NCBI RefSeq assembly: GCF_023639785.1
Contig: NZ_CP098325.1
Coordinates: 1,674,001 to 1,738,000, forward strand
Length of the DNA: 64,000 nucleotides
Reading direction: 5' to 3'
DNA from: Leclercia adecarboxylata
GTDB lineage: Bacteria; Pseudomonadota; Gammaproteobacteria; Enterobacterales; Enterobacteriaceae
The position numbers and the translations under genes are program-made. Numbering within the stretch: the first letter of the stretch is position 1; every line of letters begins with the position of its first letter. Under the pieces are notes generated by a model that made no database searches, was not told the origin of the DNA, and saw only the letters and a program-made list of their open reading frames with translations. Positions 36,060-46,635 of the stretch are shown piece by piece.

Positions 36060-37106
36060 TTAACGCTTCACCGTCCACTGAACGGTTTCACCTGCGAGGA
36101 ACGGGATCAGCGTGTCGTCGGTCAGGGCGATCGACTCCATCACGTTGCTCTCTTCGCGCACCAGCTCAACGAAGGTTTCATTCACCGGCAGACCGTAGAA
36201 GCGCGGGCCGTTCAGGGAACAGAAGGCCTCAAAGTGCTGCAGGGCGTTCATCTCGTCGAACACCTGAGCATAGCTGGCAAGCGCCGTCGGGGCGTTAAAG
36301 CAGCCTGCACAGCCGCAGCTGGCCTCTTTACGATGACGGGCATGTGGCGCGGAGTCGGTACCGAGGAAAGCGCGCTCAAAGCCGCTGGCGACCAGCTCAC
36401 GCAGTGCCTGCTGGTGGATGTTGCGCTTGAGGATAGGCAGACAATACAGGTGAGGGCGCACGCCGCCTACCAGCATGTGGTTGCGGTTAAACATCAGATG
36501 CTGCGGGGTGATGGTGGCCGCCAGCAACTCATTGCCATCGCGCACGTACTCCGCGGCATCTTTGGTGGTGATGTGCTCAAACACCACTTTCAGCCCCGGC
36601 AGACGCTGGCGCAGTGGCTCCATCACGGTGTCGATAAACCGCGCCTCACGGTCGAAAATGTCGATCTCGGCATGGGTCACTTCGCCGTGTACCAGCAGCG
36701 GCATCCCCAGTTTTTCCATACGCTCCAGTACCGGCATAATCGCATCAATGCTGGTCACACCGTGGCTGGAGTTGGTGGTGGCGTTGGCCGGGTAGAGTTT
36801 GGCGGCGGTAAAGACCCCTTCGTTAAAGCCGCGTTCAATCTCATTGGGATCGAGCGTATCGGTCAGATAACAGGTCATCAGCGGGGTAAAATCGTGGCCG
36901 GCTGGCACGGCATCAAGAATACGCTGGCGATAGGCCATCGCCGCGTCGACCGTGGTGACTGGCGGCACCAGGTTTGGCATGACAATCGCGCGGCCATAAA
37001 TTTCACTGGTATACGGCACGACGGTTTTCAGCATATCGCCATCGCGAAGATGGATATGCCAGTCGTCTGGGCGGCGGATTTTCAAAACCTGGGATTGTAC
37101 AGTCAT
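36060..37106 (-). CDS. pyrC: PyrC dihydroorotase
   Basis: PyrC is the cytoplasmic zinc enzyme that cyclises carbamoyl aspartate to dihydroorotate in pyrimidine synthesis. It has 348 residues, as in E. coli. Metal ligands His17 and His19 (DWHIHLRDG) and the carbamylated Lys103 (AAKLYP) are present, with later motifs [10 protein letters not shown] and [12 protein letters not shown]. The start at 37106 matches E. coli; the upstream frame is the regulatory leader. PurR and CTP-sensitive start-site switching control it in E. coli, and both signals are visible here. Confidence 0.97.
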   Translation of the reverse strand: MTVQSQVLKIRRPDDWHIHLRDGDMLKTVVPYTSEIYGRAIVMPNLVPPVTTVDAAMAYRQRILDAVPAGHDFTPLMTCYLTDTLDPNEIERGFNEGVFTAAKLYPANATTNSSHGVTSIDAIMPVLERMEKLGMPLLVHGEVTHAEIDIFDREARFIDTVMEPLRQRLPGLKVVFEHITTKDAAEYVRDGNELLAATITPQHLMFNRNHMLVGGVRPHLYCLPILKRNIHQQALRELVASGFERAFLGTDSAPHARHRKEASCGCAGCFNAPTALASYAQVFDEMNALQHFEAFCSLNGPRFYGLPVNETFVELVREESNVMESIALTDDTLIPFLAGETVQWTVKR

Positions 37107-37115
37107 GGATAGGCT

Positions 37116-37142
37116 CCGGCTGAGTGAGATGATTTTTGCCGG
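37116..37142 (-). promoter_or_regulatory. pyrC leader hairpin (CTP-dependent translational control)
   Basis: In the minus strand CCGGC near the transcript start can pair with GCCGG that overlaps the GGAG ribosome site. In E. coli, high CTP favours transcripts starting at a C that form this hairpin and block translation; low CTP favours a shorter start at G. The arrangement here is the same. Confidence 0.75.
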
Positions 37143-37155
37143 ACACAAAGAATAG

Positions 37156-37171
37156 GGGGAAACGTTTTCGT
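37156..37171 (-). promoter_or_regulatory. PurR box of pyrC
   Basis: GGGGAAACGTTTTCGT fits the PurR pattern ANGNAANCGNTTNCNT at 9 of 10 fixed positions. It lies upstream of the pyrC leader. pyrC is a known PurR target. Confidence 0.75.
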
Positions 37172-37186
37172 TTGCACTCTTTTCCG

Positions 37187-37210
37187 TAAAAAAAAGGCGC
37201 CGAAGCGCCT
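37187..37210 (-). terminator. yceB terminator
   Basis: Minus-strand AGGCGC TTCG GCGCCT is followed by eight T, 6 bp after the yceB stop. Confidence 0.92.
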
Positions 37211-37216
37211 CAGAGG

Positions 37217-37777
37217 TTAATCGACGAAGGGGATCACAATCTCCCCCGGCTTCACTTCGATGCCTTTTGCGTATTTTTTCGCCAGCGCTTCACCCTTGCT
37301 GTTATCTTCTTTCAGGACGTAAGCGGGCTGGTGATTAAAGTAGTTTTGCAGGGACTGGTTCAGGTACGGCATTAACGTCTGCAGGACAGGTTTCATTTTG
37401 TCCGGAGACACGACCGCGTCGGTGATCTCCATCTGCTGCAGATAGATAGCCCCCTGATCTTTATTGAAGACCGGCAGCGCTTTTAACTTCAGCTTGATAT
37501 TGGCTTTCTGGCTGCCGAACAGGGAGGTCATGTCCAGACTGGCATCGCCGGAGAGCATCACTTTGTTCGGCTCTTCACGACCAATCTGGCTGGCAAGATT
37601 GGTCAGGACGATATGCGCATCGGCCACGCCCGGAACGCCAATATCTTTCGCAAAGTTATTGCGCTTCTGCAGGGCCTGGTTGATCTCCTGCTCACTGACC
37701 GTGTACTGGGTAAGCTGATTACAACCAACCAGCAGGCCGCTGATGATCAACGCAGTGGCAATAACAAATTTTTTCAT
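37217..37777 (-). CDS. yceB: YceB lipoprotein
   Basis: A 186-residue lipoprotein of the DUF1439 family with lipobox LLVGC (Cys19). Conserved [31 protein letters not shown] and the C-terminal [13 protein letters not shown] match E. coli YceB. The fold is related to tubular lipid-binding proteins; the function is unknown. The start at 37777 gives the E. coli length. In K-12 grxB lies next to it; here mdtH follows instead. Confidence 0.92.
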   Translation of the reverse strand: MKKFVIATALIISGLLVGCNQLTQYTVSEQEINQALQKRNNFAKDIGVPGVADAHIVLTNLASQIGREEPNKVMLSGDASLDMTSLFGSQKANIKLKLKALPVFNKDQGAIYLQQMEITDAVVSPDKMKPVLQTLMPYLNQSLQNYFNHQPAYVLKEDNSKGEALAKKYAKGIEVKPGEIVIPFVD

Positions 37778-37899
37778 GGTTTTCCTCGACATAATGTCAG
37801 CGCTTCAATCCTGACGCGCCAGTATGTCAGGGGACAGCCAGCCAGACCAGCAGAAAAAACTGATTACGCTGAAGAACAGGAATTATGCCTGAGGCTCAG

Positions 37900-39108
37900 T
37901 CAGGCTCCGGGCTCCAGCATTCCAGGGGCAGTGCGCCTGTGGCTGAACTGCCAGCCCAGCGCAAAGAAGGTCATCACCCCAATCAGAGCCAGCATTACCC
38001 AGGGTAACTCAGGCTGGTTGAAGGCCTTCCCGGCGTCGAATAACCAGCCGCCACCGGCATAGCCCAGCGCGCCGCCAATCGCCAGCCCGAGACGGCTAAA
38101 GCCCATATAGCTGCCTCGCGCACGGGCATCCGCCAGCTGCGCGCTCAGCGTTTCACGGGCGGGCTCTGCAATGACAGATCCAATGTAGAAGGTGCATATC
38201 AGGATAAACAGCTGCTGCAGCGAGCTGACCATCCCGATAGGCAGCATGCTCAGAGACATCACCAACAGACCGGCCATCAGGCGGTGTTCAAGGCGGAAGC
38301 GTTTTTCGCTCCAGCGGGCAATCGGGTAGAGCAGGGTGAGGGAGAGACAGGCCTCAATGGCGTACATCCACTTCACGGCCGTCGGCGAGCCAGCAACATC
38401 GTTGACCATGATCGGCAGCATCAGCATCACCTGGACTCCCAGCATGTAATAACCCGCCAGCGTCAGCACGTAGGTGATAAAGCGTTTGTCGCGCCAGACC
38501 CGGTCCAGCCCTTCCCGCACCGGCGCTTTGACGGTGGAGAGTTTCCAGGCGGGCAGGAGCCAGGCGTTAAAGGCCGCGCACAGGATAAACAGCACCGCGC
38601 CAGTGGCGCAGACCAGGCGGAAATCATACTGCAGCAGCCAGCTTCCCAGCAGCGCTCCCACCACCGCACCCGCACTGTCCTGCATCATCAGCAGCGAGAA
38701 AAAGCGCCCGCGATGCTGGGGGCGGATCAGTTTGACCACTAACGCCGTACGCGGCGGGTCGAAGAGGGTGCCGCCAAGCCCGGAGACAATACAGGAGACC
38801 CACAGCAGCCAGGGCTCGTGGGCGATCGCCATGGTGGCAAAACCCGCCGCCCGCAGCAGCATGCCGGTAACGATCATCGGTTTCGCGCCAAAGCGGTCGG
38901 CAATCGCGCCGCCGAACACCCCCAGCCCCTGCTGAACGAACTGGCGCAATCCCAGCGCAATGCCGACCATTAATGCCGCCCAGCCCATCTGATCGACAAA
39001 ACGAATCGAAATGAGCGGGAAAACGACAAAAAAGCCGAGTACAACCAGCATGTTATCGACAAGCAGGAAATATTTACCCAGGCTCCGGGCCTGTGAGATA
39101 TGGGACAT
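37900..39108 (-). CDS. mdtH: MdtH multidrug MFS transporter
   Basis: MdtH (YceL) is an inner-membrane 12-helix MFS transporter of 402 residues, the E. coli length. In E. coli it gives low-level norfloxacin and enoxacin resistance. The MFS loop [12 protein letters not shown] and the later [24 protein letters not shown] are conserved. It is transcribed away from rimJ. The 427-bp intergenic region upstream holds a composite repeat. Confidence 0.95.
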   Translation of the reverse strand: MSHISQARSLGKYFLLVDNMLVVLGFFVVFPLISIRFVDQMGWAALMVGIALGLRQFVQQGLGVFGGAIADRFGAKPMIVTGMLLRAAGFATMAIAHEPWLLWVSCIVSGLGGTLFDPPRTALVVKLIRPQHRGRFFSLLMMQDSAGAVVGALLGSWLLQYDFRLVCATGAVLFILCAAFNAWLLPAWKLSTVKAPVREGLDRVWRDKRFITYVLTLAGYYMLGVQVMLMLPIMVNDVAGSPTAVKWMYAIEACLSLTLLYPIARWSEKRFRLEHRLMAGLLVMSLSMLPIGMVSSLQQLFILICTFYIGSVIAEPARETLSAQLADARARGSYMGFSRLGLAIGGALGYAGGGWLFDAGKAFNQPELPWVMLALIGVMTFFALGWQFSHRRTAPGMLEPGA

Positions 39109-39161
39109 TTCCCCTCCAGGGAAATAGACCCGTCATACTTCAGGTTGCCGGTGCGTTGGCA

Positions 39162-39229
39162 TGACTCGGCCCATGGCCTCGCCCCTTTGGGGCCAGCGCA
39201 AGCGCTGTTCAAACTGGCTATGCCAGTTT
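39162..39229. repeat. Hairpin-module repeat between mdtH and rimJ
   Basis: Three palindromes stand in a row: GGCCTCGCCCC-TTT-GGGGCC (39175-39194), AGCGCAAGCGCT (39195-39206), and AAACTGGCTATGCCAGTTT (39211-39229). The first two and the preceding ACTCGGCCCAT recur in both tRNA-Ser arrays. The third resembles the CAACTGG...CCAGTTG hairpin there. Confidence 0.65.
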
Positions 39230-39230
39230 G

Positions 39231-39316
39231 TCTGCGCTCACCCCTGTCACTTACCGGAGTAAGCTCCAGGGGATCCGCTGCGTCGCCGCCTTCCTGCAAC
39301 TCGAATTATTTAGGGT
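39231..39316. repeat. ERIC-like (IRU) element
   Basis: GCTCACCCCTGTCACTTAC followed by CGGAGTAAGCTCCAGGGGATCC is a clear match to the central inverted repeat of ERIC sequences, which contains the known primer sites around GTAAGTGACTGGGGTGAGCG. A CCGCCTTCCTGCAACTCGAA flank follows. It looks truncated relative to a full 127-bp ERIC. Confidence 0.75.
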
Positions 39317-39535
39317 ATCAAGATAATGAGCGCGCTAATATTCTGCGATGTCGGCAGGTTTTTTCCCACCGCGCAGGCGACAATATTTTTTTATCAAAAG
39401 GGTACTTTGATAGAGGCTTTTCATCGAAAAATGTGAAAAGTCTTCAAAATGGTATGTCACTGTTTTCCCAGAAGGCAGCGGCGCAGGTATAGTAAAGCTA
39501 ACGGGTCAAGGTTGTAACATGAAGGAGCTGTATCC

Positions 39536-40120
39536 ATGTTTGGCTATCGCAGTAATGTGCCGAAAGTACGCCTGACGACCGACCGGCTGGTGGTTCGCCT
39601 CGTCCATGAGCGTGATGCCTGGCGTCTGGCGGACTACTACGCTGAAAATCGTCAGTTTTTAAAACCCTGGGAACCCGTGCGGGATGAGAGCCATTGCTAT
39701 CCTTCCGGCTGGCAGGCCCGGCTGAGCATGATTGCCGAGTTTCACAAGCAGGGCTCGGCGTTCTATTTTGCCCTGCTGGATCCCGATGAAAAAGAGATCG
39801 TCGGCATCGCCAACTTCTCTAACGTGGTGCGGGGATCCTTTCACGCCTGCTATCTGGGGTACTCCATCGGACAAAAATGGCAGGGGCAGGGCCTGATGTT
39901 CGAGGCGCTGACCTCGGCGATCCGCTATATGCAGCGTACCCAACATATGCACCGCATTATGGCCAACTATATGCCGCACAACCAGCGCAGCGGCGACCTG
40001 CTGGCGCGCCTCGGATTTGAAAAAGAGGGCTACGCCAAAGACTACCTGCTGATTGACGGCGAATGGCGCGATCATGTCCTGACGGCGCTGACAACCAAAG
40101 AGTGGAGCGCGGCGCGCTAA
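39536..40120 (+). CDS. rimJ: RimJ ribosomal protein S5 N-acetyltransferase
   Basis: RimJ is a cytoplasmic GNAT acetyltransferase that acetylates the N-terminal alanine of ribosomal protein S5 and helps 30S assembly. It has 194 residues, as in E. coli. The GNAT acetyl-CoA region [20 protein letters not shown] and [27 protein letters not shown] are visible. The start follows AAGGAGC. yceH starts 9 bp after the stop. Confidence 0.96.
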   Translation: MFGYRSNVPKVRLTTDRLVVRLVHERDAWRLADYYAENRQFLKPWEPVRDESHCYPSGWQARLSMIAEFHKQGSAFYFALLDPDEKEIVGIANFSNVVRGSFHACYLGYSIGQKWQGQGLMFEALTSAIRYMQRTQHMHRIMANYMPHNQRSGDLLARLGFEKEGYAKDYLLIDGEWRDHVLTALTTKEWSAAR

Positions 40121-40129
40121 GGAACAGAG

Positions 40130-40780
40130 ATGAAATATCAATTAACCGCCACAGAAGCGCGCGTCATCGGCTGCCTGCTGGAAAAGCAGGTCACCACCCC
40201 GGAACAGTATCCGCTCTCGGTGAATGCCGTCACCCTGGCCTGCAACCAGAAAACCAACCGTGAACCGGTGATGAACCTTGCCGAACATGAGGTACAGGAG
40301 CAGCTTGATGCGCTCGTCAAACGCCACTACCTGCGCACCGTCAGCGGTTTCGGCAATCGGGTCACCAAATATGAGCAGCGTTTTTGCAACTCTGAGTTTG
40401 GTGCCCTGAAGCTGAGCGCCGCAGAAGTGGCCATCGTCGCTACCCTGCTGCTGCGGGGGGCACAGACGCCAGGCGAGCTGCGCACCCGTGCCGCGCGCAT
40501 GCATGAGTTCGCCGATATGCAGGAAGTGGAGCAGACCCTTGAAGGGCTGGCCGCCCGGGAAGATGGTCCCTTTGTCCTGCGTCTGGCGCGCGAGCCCGGC
40601 AAGCGTGAAAGCCGCTATATGCATCTGTTCAGCGGTGAGGTTGAAACCGTTGTCGCTGCGGTGGAAGCCGTGGCGCCGGCGACGGACGAGACCTTACTGG
40701 CCCGCGTTGAAGCGCTGGAAAACGAAGTCGAAGAACTCAAGCAGCGCCTCGATTCGCTGCTGGCACATCTGGGGGATTAA
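40130..40780 (+). CDS. yceH: YceH winged-helix DUF480 protein
   Basis: A 216-residue cytoplasmic protein of the YceH/DUF480 family, with two winged-helix domains and a C-terminal coiled coil ([23 protein letters not shown]). The family opening [26 protein letters not shown] is clear. Function is unknown. It lies between rimJ (9-bp gap) and mviM (2-bp gap) in one operon, as in E. coli. Confidence 0.94.
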   Translation: MKYQLTATEARVIGCLLEKQVTTPEQYPLSVNAVTLACNQKTNREPVMNLAEHEVQEQLDALVKRHYLRTVSGFGNRVTKYEQRFCNSEFGALKLSAAEVAIVATLLLRGAQTPGELRTRAARMHEFADMQEVEQTLEGLAAREDGPFVLRLAREPGKRESRYMHLFSGEVETVVAAVEAVAPATDETLLARVEALENEVEELKQRLDSLLAHLGD

Positions 40781-40782
40781 CG

Positions 40783-41706
40783 GTGACAAAATTACGTGTG
40801 GGCGTAGTAGGGCTGGGCGGTATTGCCCAGAAAGCCTGGCTGCCGGTACTGAGCGCCGCGTCAGACTGGACGTTGCAGGGCGCCTGGTCGCCGTCGCGGG
40901 ATAAGGCGCTCAGGATCTGCGAGTCGGTACGCATGCCTTACTTCGAATCGTTGCAGGATCTGGCCCGCGCCTGTGATGCGGTCTTTGTCCACACCTCTAC
41001 CGCCACCCACTATCAGGTGGTCAGCGAGCTGCTGCATGCCGGGGTGCATGTCTGTGTCGATAAACCCCTGGCGGACAATCTGGCCGACGCCGAGCGGCTG
41101 ATTGACCTTGCCGCGCAGAAGAAACTGACCCTGATGGTTGGCTTTAACCGTCGCTTTGCGCCGCTCTATCAGCAGCTGAAAAGCGGGCTGGTGGGGGCGG
41201 CATCACTGCGGATGGACAAGCATCGCGCCGACAGTGTCGGGCCTGGCGATCTGCGTTTTACCCTGCTCGATGATTATCTGCATGTGGTGGACACTGCACT
41301 TTGGCTGGCCGGGGATGACGCCCAGCTGACCGGCGGCACGCTGCAGACCAATGAGCAGGGGGCGATGGTCTATGCCGAGCACCATTTCAGCGCGGGCACG
41401 CTGCAGGTGACCACCTCCATGCACCGTCGGGCGGGCAGCCAGCGGGAGTGGGTTCAGGCGGTCACTGACGGCGCGCTGCTGGATGTGACCGACATGCGCG
41501 AATGGCGCGAGGAGCGGGGGGCGGGTATTGTCACGCCAGCGATACCGGGCTGGCAAAGCACCCTGGAGCAGCGCGGTTTCGCGGGCTGCGCGCGTCACTT
41601 TATCGAATGCGTGCAAAATCAGACGGTTCCTGAAACCTCGGGCGAACAGGCGATCCGCGCCCAGCGCATCGTGGAAAAGCTCTGGCGCGATGCCATGAGT
41701 GAATAA
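40783..41706 (+). CDS. mviM: MviM Gfo/Idh/MocA-family oxidoreductase
   Basis: MviM (YceM) is a predicted cytoplasmic NAD(P)-dependent oxidoreductase of 307 residues. The nucleotide-binding motif GVVGLGGIAQKAWLP is at the N-terminus. The family sequence CVDKPLADN and the region HVVDTALWL are present. The start codon is GTG at 40783, 2 bp after yceH. Despite its name (virulence factor), the substrate is unknown. Confidence 0.93.
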   Translation: MTKLRVGVVGLGGIAQKAWLPVLSAASDWTLQGAWSPSRDKALRICESVRMPYFESLQDLARACDAVFVHTSTATHYQVVSELLHAGVHVCVDKPLADNLADAERLIDLAAQKKLTLMVGFNRRFAPLYQQLKSGLVGAASLRMDKHRADSVGPGDLRFTLLDDYLHVVDTALWLAGDDAQLTGGTLQTNEQGAMVYAEHHFSAGTLQVTTSMHRRAGSQREWVQAVTDGALLDVTDMREWREERGAGIVTPAIPGWQSTLEQRGFAGCARHFIECVQNQTVPETSGEQAIRAQRIVEKLWRDAMSE

Positions 41707-41772
41707 CCCGCTGTAACATCTGCCCATAGCAATTCCTGTTTTTACGAGTAGACTAGGCGCGTTTTGCGTTTT

Positions 41773-41802
41773 CCAGGCCGGGTAAGCACCGCGCTACCCG
41801 GC
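41773..41802. repeat. REP element after mviM
   Basis: GGCCGGGTAAGCACCGCGCTACCCGGC is a REP-type palindrome with a bulge, located 67 bp after the mviM stop. Confidence 0.75.
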
Positions 41803-41808
41803 GAAATT

Positions 41809-41832
41809 ACGCCTGCTTTGCAGGCGTTTTGT
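41809..41832 (+). terminator. Terminator after mviM
   Basis: ACGCCTGC TTT GCAGGCGT followed by TTTGTTT. It ends the rimJ-yceH-mviM unit just before murJ. Confidence 0.75.
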
Positions 41833-41841
41833 TTCAGGTAG

Positions 41842-43392
<1,551 letters not shown>

Positions 43393-43395
43393 AAA

Positions 43396-43427
43396 AAGGG
43401 AGCGCCTGTCGGTGCTCCCTTTTTTAT
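43396..43427. terminator. Bidirectional terminator between murJ and flgN
   Basis: AAGGGAGC and GCTCCCTT pair, with A and T runs on the outer sides. It separates converging murJ and flgN. Confidence 0.9.
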
Positions 43428-43440
43428 CGCTATCGCCTGA

Positions 43441-43863
43441 TTAAATCGAAAATTTCTTCCCGCCAGGGCGTGAGCTGGCCGTCTGGCCATCGGCGCCATA
43501 CAGTCCCGTCTCCTGATGCGGCTTAAGTACCTCAAGCGCCTGCTGGTTACGAAGGATTTGCCCCTCCAGTAACCACCCGTTGTGCTGATTCAGATCGCGC
43601 AGATGCTGCGTTTTTTCAGTAATAGTTTGCCAGCGATCGACGACATCATCATTTGCACTGTGGCGCGCGGATTGCTCGCTGCGTCGCTGCTGTTCAAGGT
43701 AGTCCAGCGTCGCCAGCAGGGAGCTTTTGTCTTCTGTAATGCGCTGCAGCGCGCTGCCGTGAACATTTCCGGCAGAGAGCTGCTGTTGTTCGGCGTCCAT
43801 CACCGTTTTCAGGTCGTTCAGCACGACCGTCATTTGATCCATTATTTCCGTCAGACGACTCAT
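43441..43863 (-). CDS. flgN: FlgN export chaperone for FlgK and FlgL
   Basis: FlgN is the cytoplasmic type III export chaperone for the hook-filament junction proteins FlgK and FlgL. The 140-residue protein is predicted to be helical, with LTEIMDQMTVVLNDLKTVMDAEQQQLSAGN at the start and a C-terminal LEVLKPHQETGLYGADG. It begins 7 bp after flgM, in the same operon. Confidence 0.94.
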   Translation of the reverse strand: MSRLTEIMDQMTVVLNDLKTVMDAEQQQLSAGNVHGSALQRITEDKSSLLATLDYLEQQRRSEQSARHSANDDVVDRWQTITEKTQHLRDLNQHNGWLLEGQILRNQQALEVLKPHQETGLYGADGQTASSRPGGKKFSI

Positions 43864-43870
43864 ACGGTGA

Positions 43871-44158
43871 TTACTCTAAGAAACTTTGCGCATCCTGGAT
43901 CAGCGCATCAGCGATTTTACTGGTATCCATTTTCAGCTCGCCATTGCGGATGGCGGTTTTCAGCGCTTCAACACGTTCCATGTTGATATCGTTACTGCCA
44001 GGCTGCATCAGTTTCGCCTGGGCATCGCTCAGCGTGACGCTGGTGCTGTTGGCGGTCGCCGATTTCTGCGAGCGAGTCTTTGCAGGGGCAGTGTCATTCA
44101 GCTCGCGCGGTTGTACAGGGCTAACCGGCTTAAGGGGCGATGTACGATCAATGCTCAT
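43871..44158 (-). CDS. flgM: FlgM anti-sigma-28 factor
   Basis: FlgM binds FliA (sigma-28) and keeps late flagellar genes off until it is exported through the finished hook. The 95-residue protein starts [13 protein letters not shown]. It contains the sigma-binding region [47 protein letters not shown], which matches E. coli. A perfect sigma-28 promoter lies 61 bp upstream, so it also comes on with class 3 genes. Confidence 0.96.
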   Translation of the reverse strand: MSIDRTSPLKPVSPVQPRELNDTAPAKTRSQKSATANSTSVTLSDAQAKLMQPGSNDINMERVEALKTAIRNGELKMDTSKIADALIQDAQSFLE

Positions 44159-44218
44159 TATGTTGTCCTCATCGAGGGTTCGCGGCGTTGGCGCCTGACA
44201 TCATCATTTGTTACTTGT

Positions 44219-44245
44219 TTATCGGCAGCCGCCGCACAATCTTTA
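44219..44245 (-). promoter_or_regulatory. Sigma-28 promoter of flgMN
   Basis: On the minus strand TAAA (44242-44245), exactly 15 bp, then GCCGATAA (44219-44226). This is a perfect match to the FliA consensus TAAA-N15-GCCGATAA. Confidence 0.95.
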
Positions 44246-44251
44246 AAAAGA

Positions 44252-44908
44252 TTACAGGTTAATCAGAATATTCCCATCCGTATCGACCGTTCCGCTCACC
44301 ACTTGGCCCGATGTCATCCTGACCCGTGCATTCTGCGCAACCGCTGCGTTATTCAGTGCCTGGCCTTCACCGTTGACGCTAAAGCCGTCGCCGCTGGCGA
44401 TCACCATTACCCGCTGCCCGGCTTTGATTCGCCAGGACTGGCGCAGCATCGACAGCTGCAGCGGCTGCCCCGGCACCAGATCCCGCAGGGTGACGGCATT
44501 TTGCACCTGGTTAATATCCAGAATAGCCCGCGGCGGAAGCTGATCCAGCCTGCCGCGCTTCAGCGTCACGCTCCCCGGCTGCAGGGCGGCGCCCCGGGGG
44601 ATACTCCGGGACGCGACAACATAATCGCCCGTCGCCTGAACTGCAACCTGAATAAACCGTTTTTCATTACCACATTGTGCCCTGACGCTGACGTTGCCCC
44701 ACAACCTGGTGTTGCCGAGGACGCTGAATGCAGGCATCTCGCAGGAAGGACGCATGTTGGCTGGCGTGCGGACCTGGACCGAAACCTCATCGCTGAATCC
44801 CGCCAGCCGCTGGGCAAAGAAGGCCGTCAGCTGGGCGTCGAGATCCTGTGCCTGTGAGAGTGTGCTCCACAGGAGCAGGGTTGCGGTCAAACCACGTTTA
44901 AGTGCCAT
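44252..44908 (-). CDS. flgA: FlgA P-ring assembly chaperone
   Basis: FlgA is a periplasmic chaperone needed to form the flagellar P ring from FlgI. The 218-residue precursor has a signal peptide ending SQA (residue 20). The SAF-type C-terminal domain shows SRSIPRGAALQPGSVTLKRGRLDQLPPRAILD and DLVPGQPLQLSMLR. It is divergent from flgB, as in E. coli, with the class 2 control region between them. Confidence 0.95.
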   Translation of the reverse strand: MALKRGLTATLLLWSTLSQAQDLDAQLTAFFAQRLAGFSDEVSVQVRTPANMRPSCEMPAFSVLGNTRLWGNVSVRAQCGNEKRFIQVAVQATGDYVVASRSIPRGAALQPGSVTLKRGRLDQLPPRAILDINQVQNAVTLRDLVPGQPLQLSMLRQSWRIKAGQRVMVIASGDGFSVNGEGQALNNAAVAQNARVRMTSGQVVSGTVDTDGNILINL

Positions 44909-45068
44909 ATCGCCCGTTACCGTCGGTTGAATGATGAGCAGAATTCTACCTGTAGCGGTTTGGCATCAACGCAATAAATAGCGACGCATTTTGCGCTTAT
45001 TCCGTCGATGAAGGAGATGGGGTGAGATTTAAGCTATCTACTGAAATTTTGCCATCAGCGGAGGAGAC

Positions 45069-45488
45069 ATGCTCGATAAACTCGACGCCGCGCTACGTTT
45101 TCAGCAGGAAGCGCTCAACTTACGCGCCCAGCGTCAGGAGATTCTGGCCGCCAATATCGCAAACGCTGATACCCCCGGGTTTCAGGCGCGTGATATCGAT
45201 TTTTCCAGTGAATTAAAGAAAGTGATGGAGCGCGGACGGGCCGAAAATAGCGGTGTCGCCCTCGCGCTGACCTCTGCACGCCACATTCCCGCAGAGACCG
45301 TGACCACCCCGAATATCGATTTACTTTATCGCGTTCCCGATCAGCCATCCCTGGACGGCAACACCGTCGACATGGACCGGGAGCGTACCCAGTTCGCCGA
45401 TAACAGCCTGAAGTACCAGATGGGACTGACCGTTCTCGGCGGGCAGATTAAAGGCATGATGAATGTTCTGCAAGGAGGCAACCAGTAA
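45069..45488 (+). CDS. flgB: FlgB proximal rod protein
   Basis: FlgB is a periplasmic rod subunit exported by the flagellar type III apparatus, 139 residues. The rod/hook N-terminal motif [24 protein letters not shown] is present, as is a C-terminal helix ([15 protein letters not shown]). The start follows GGAGGAG. It heads the flgBCDEFGHIJ operon, and its stop overlaps the flgC start by one base. Confidence 0.96.
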   Translation: MLDKLDAALRFQQEALNLRAQRQEILAANIANADTPGFQARDIDFSSELKKVMERGRAENSGVALALTSARHIPAETVTTPNIDLLYRVPDQPSLDGNTVDMDRERTQFADNSLKYQMGLTVLGGQIKGMMNVLQGGNQ

Positions 45489-45892
45489 TGGCTTTGCTCA
45501 ATATCTTTGATATCGCGGGTTCAGCGCTGACCGCGCAATCCAAACGTCTGAACGTTGCCGCCAGTAACCTGGCGAACGCCGACAGCGTGGCCGGCCCGGA
45601 CGGGCAACCCTATCGCGCTAAGCAGGTTGTGTTCCAGGTGGATGCTGCACCGGGTGCGCAAACCGGCGGGGTAAAAGTCGCCAATGTGATTGAGAGCCAG
45701 GCACCGGACAAACTGGTGTATGAGCCGGGCAATCCGCTGGCTGACGCCAATGGCTACGTCAAGATGCCGAACGTGGATGTGGTCGGCGAGATGGTAAATA
45801 CCATGTCAGCGTCCCGCAGCTACCAGGCCAACGTAGAAGTGCTGAACACCGTGAAGAGCATGATGCTTAAAACGCTCACTCTGGGCCAGTAA
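45488..45892 (+). CDS. flgC: FlgC proximal rod protein
   Basis: FlgC is a proximal rod subunit of 134 residues, the usual length. The motif [30 protein letters not shown] and the C-terminal [20 protein letters not shown] are typical of the family. The ATG overlaps the flgB TAA (TAATG), so translation is coupled. Confidence 0.96.
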   Translation: MALLNIFDIAGSALTAQSKRLNVAASNLANADSVAGPDGQPYRAKQVVFQVDAAPGAQTGGVKVANVIESQAPDKLVYEPGNPLADANGYVKMPNVDVVGEMVNTMSASRSYQANVEVLNTVKSMMLKTLTLGQ

Positions 45893-45903
45893 AGGAGAGA
45901 TCA

Positions 45904-46608
45904 ATGTCCATTGCCGTTAATGTAAATGACAGGTCGGCGACCACGGGCGTTTCCGGCGCCACGGGCAGCAGCTCCCTGACCGGAAGTAATGCTTCCGATC
46001 TGCAGAGCAGCTTCCTGACGCTGCTGGTCGCGCAGCTGAAAAACCAGGATCCAACCAACCCGATGCAGAACAACGAACTGACCACGCAGCTTGCGCAGAT
46101 CAGTACGGTGAGCGGCATCGAGAAGCTCAACACCACCCTGGGTTCCATTTCCGGGCAGATCGACAGCAGCCAGTCGATGCAGGCCAGCACCCTGATTGGT
46201 CATGGCGTGATGATCCCAGGCTCCACCGTTCTGGCGGGCAGCAGCACCACCGACGGCACCAGCACCACTTCCACCACGCCGTTTGGCGTTGAGCTGCAGC
46301 AGAGCGCCGACAAAGTGACCGCCACCATCACCGATAAAAACGGTGCGGTGGTTCGCACCATTGATATCGGCGAACTGAAAGCCGGGGTTCACACCTTTAC
46401 CTGGGATGGCACGATGACCGATGGCAGCAGTGCGCCAAACGGCTCTTATAACGTTGCCATTTCCGCCAGCAGTGGCAGCACGCAGCTGGTGGCCCAGCCA
46501 CTGCAGTTCGCGATGGTGCAGGGCGTGATCCGCAGCAGCAGCGGTAACACGCTGGATCTGGGGACTTACGGTACGACTACGCTCGACGAAGTTCGGCAGA
46601 TTATTTAA
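45904..46608 (+). CDS. flgD: FlgD hook-capping scaffold
   Basis: FlgD is the hook cap that guides FlgE polymerisation and is absent from the finished flagellum. The 234-residue protein has the N-terminal export region with LLVAQLKNQDPTNPMQNNELTTQLAQISTVSGIEKLN. The FlgD Ig-like/tudor region is also seen (DGTMTDGSSAPNGSYNVAISA). It lies 11 bp after flgC. Confidence 0.96.
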   Translation: MSIAVNVNDRSATTGVSGATGSSSLTGSNASDLQSSFLTLLVAQLKNQDPTNPMQNNELTTQLAQISTVSGIEKLNTTLGSISGQIDSSQSMQASTLIGHGVMIPGSTVLAGSSTTDGTSTTSTTPFGVELQQSADKVTATITDKNGAVVRTIDIGELKAGVHTFTWDGTMTDGSSAPNGSYNVAISASSGSTQLVAQPLQFAMVQGVIRSSSGNTLDLGTYGTTTLDEVRQII

Positions 46609-46635
46609 GCCTTAACCTTTAATCAGGAGTAACAA

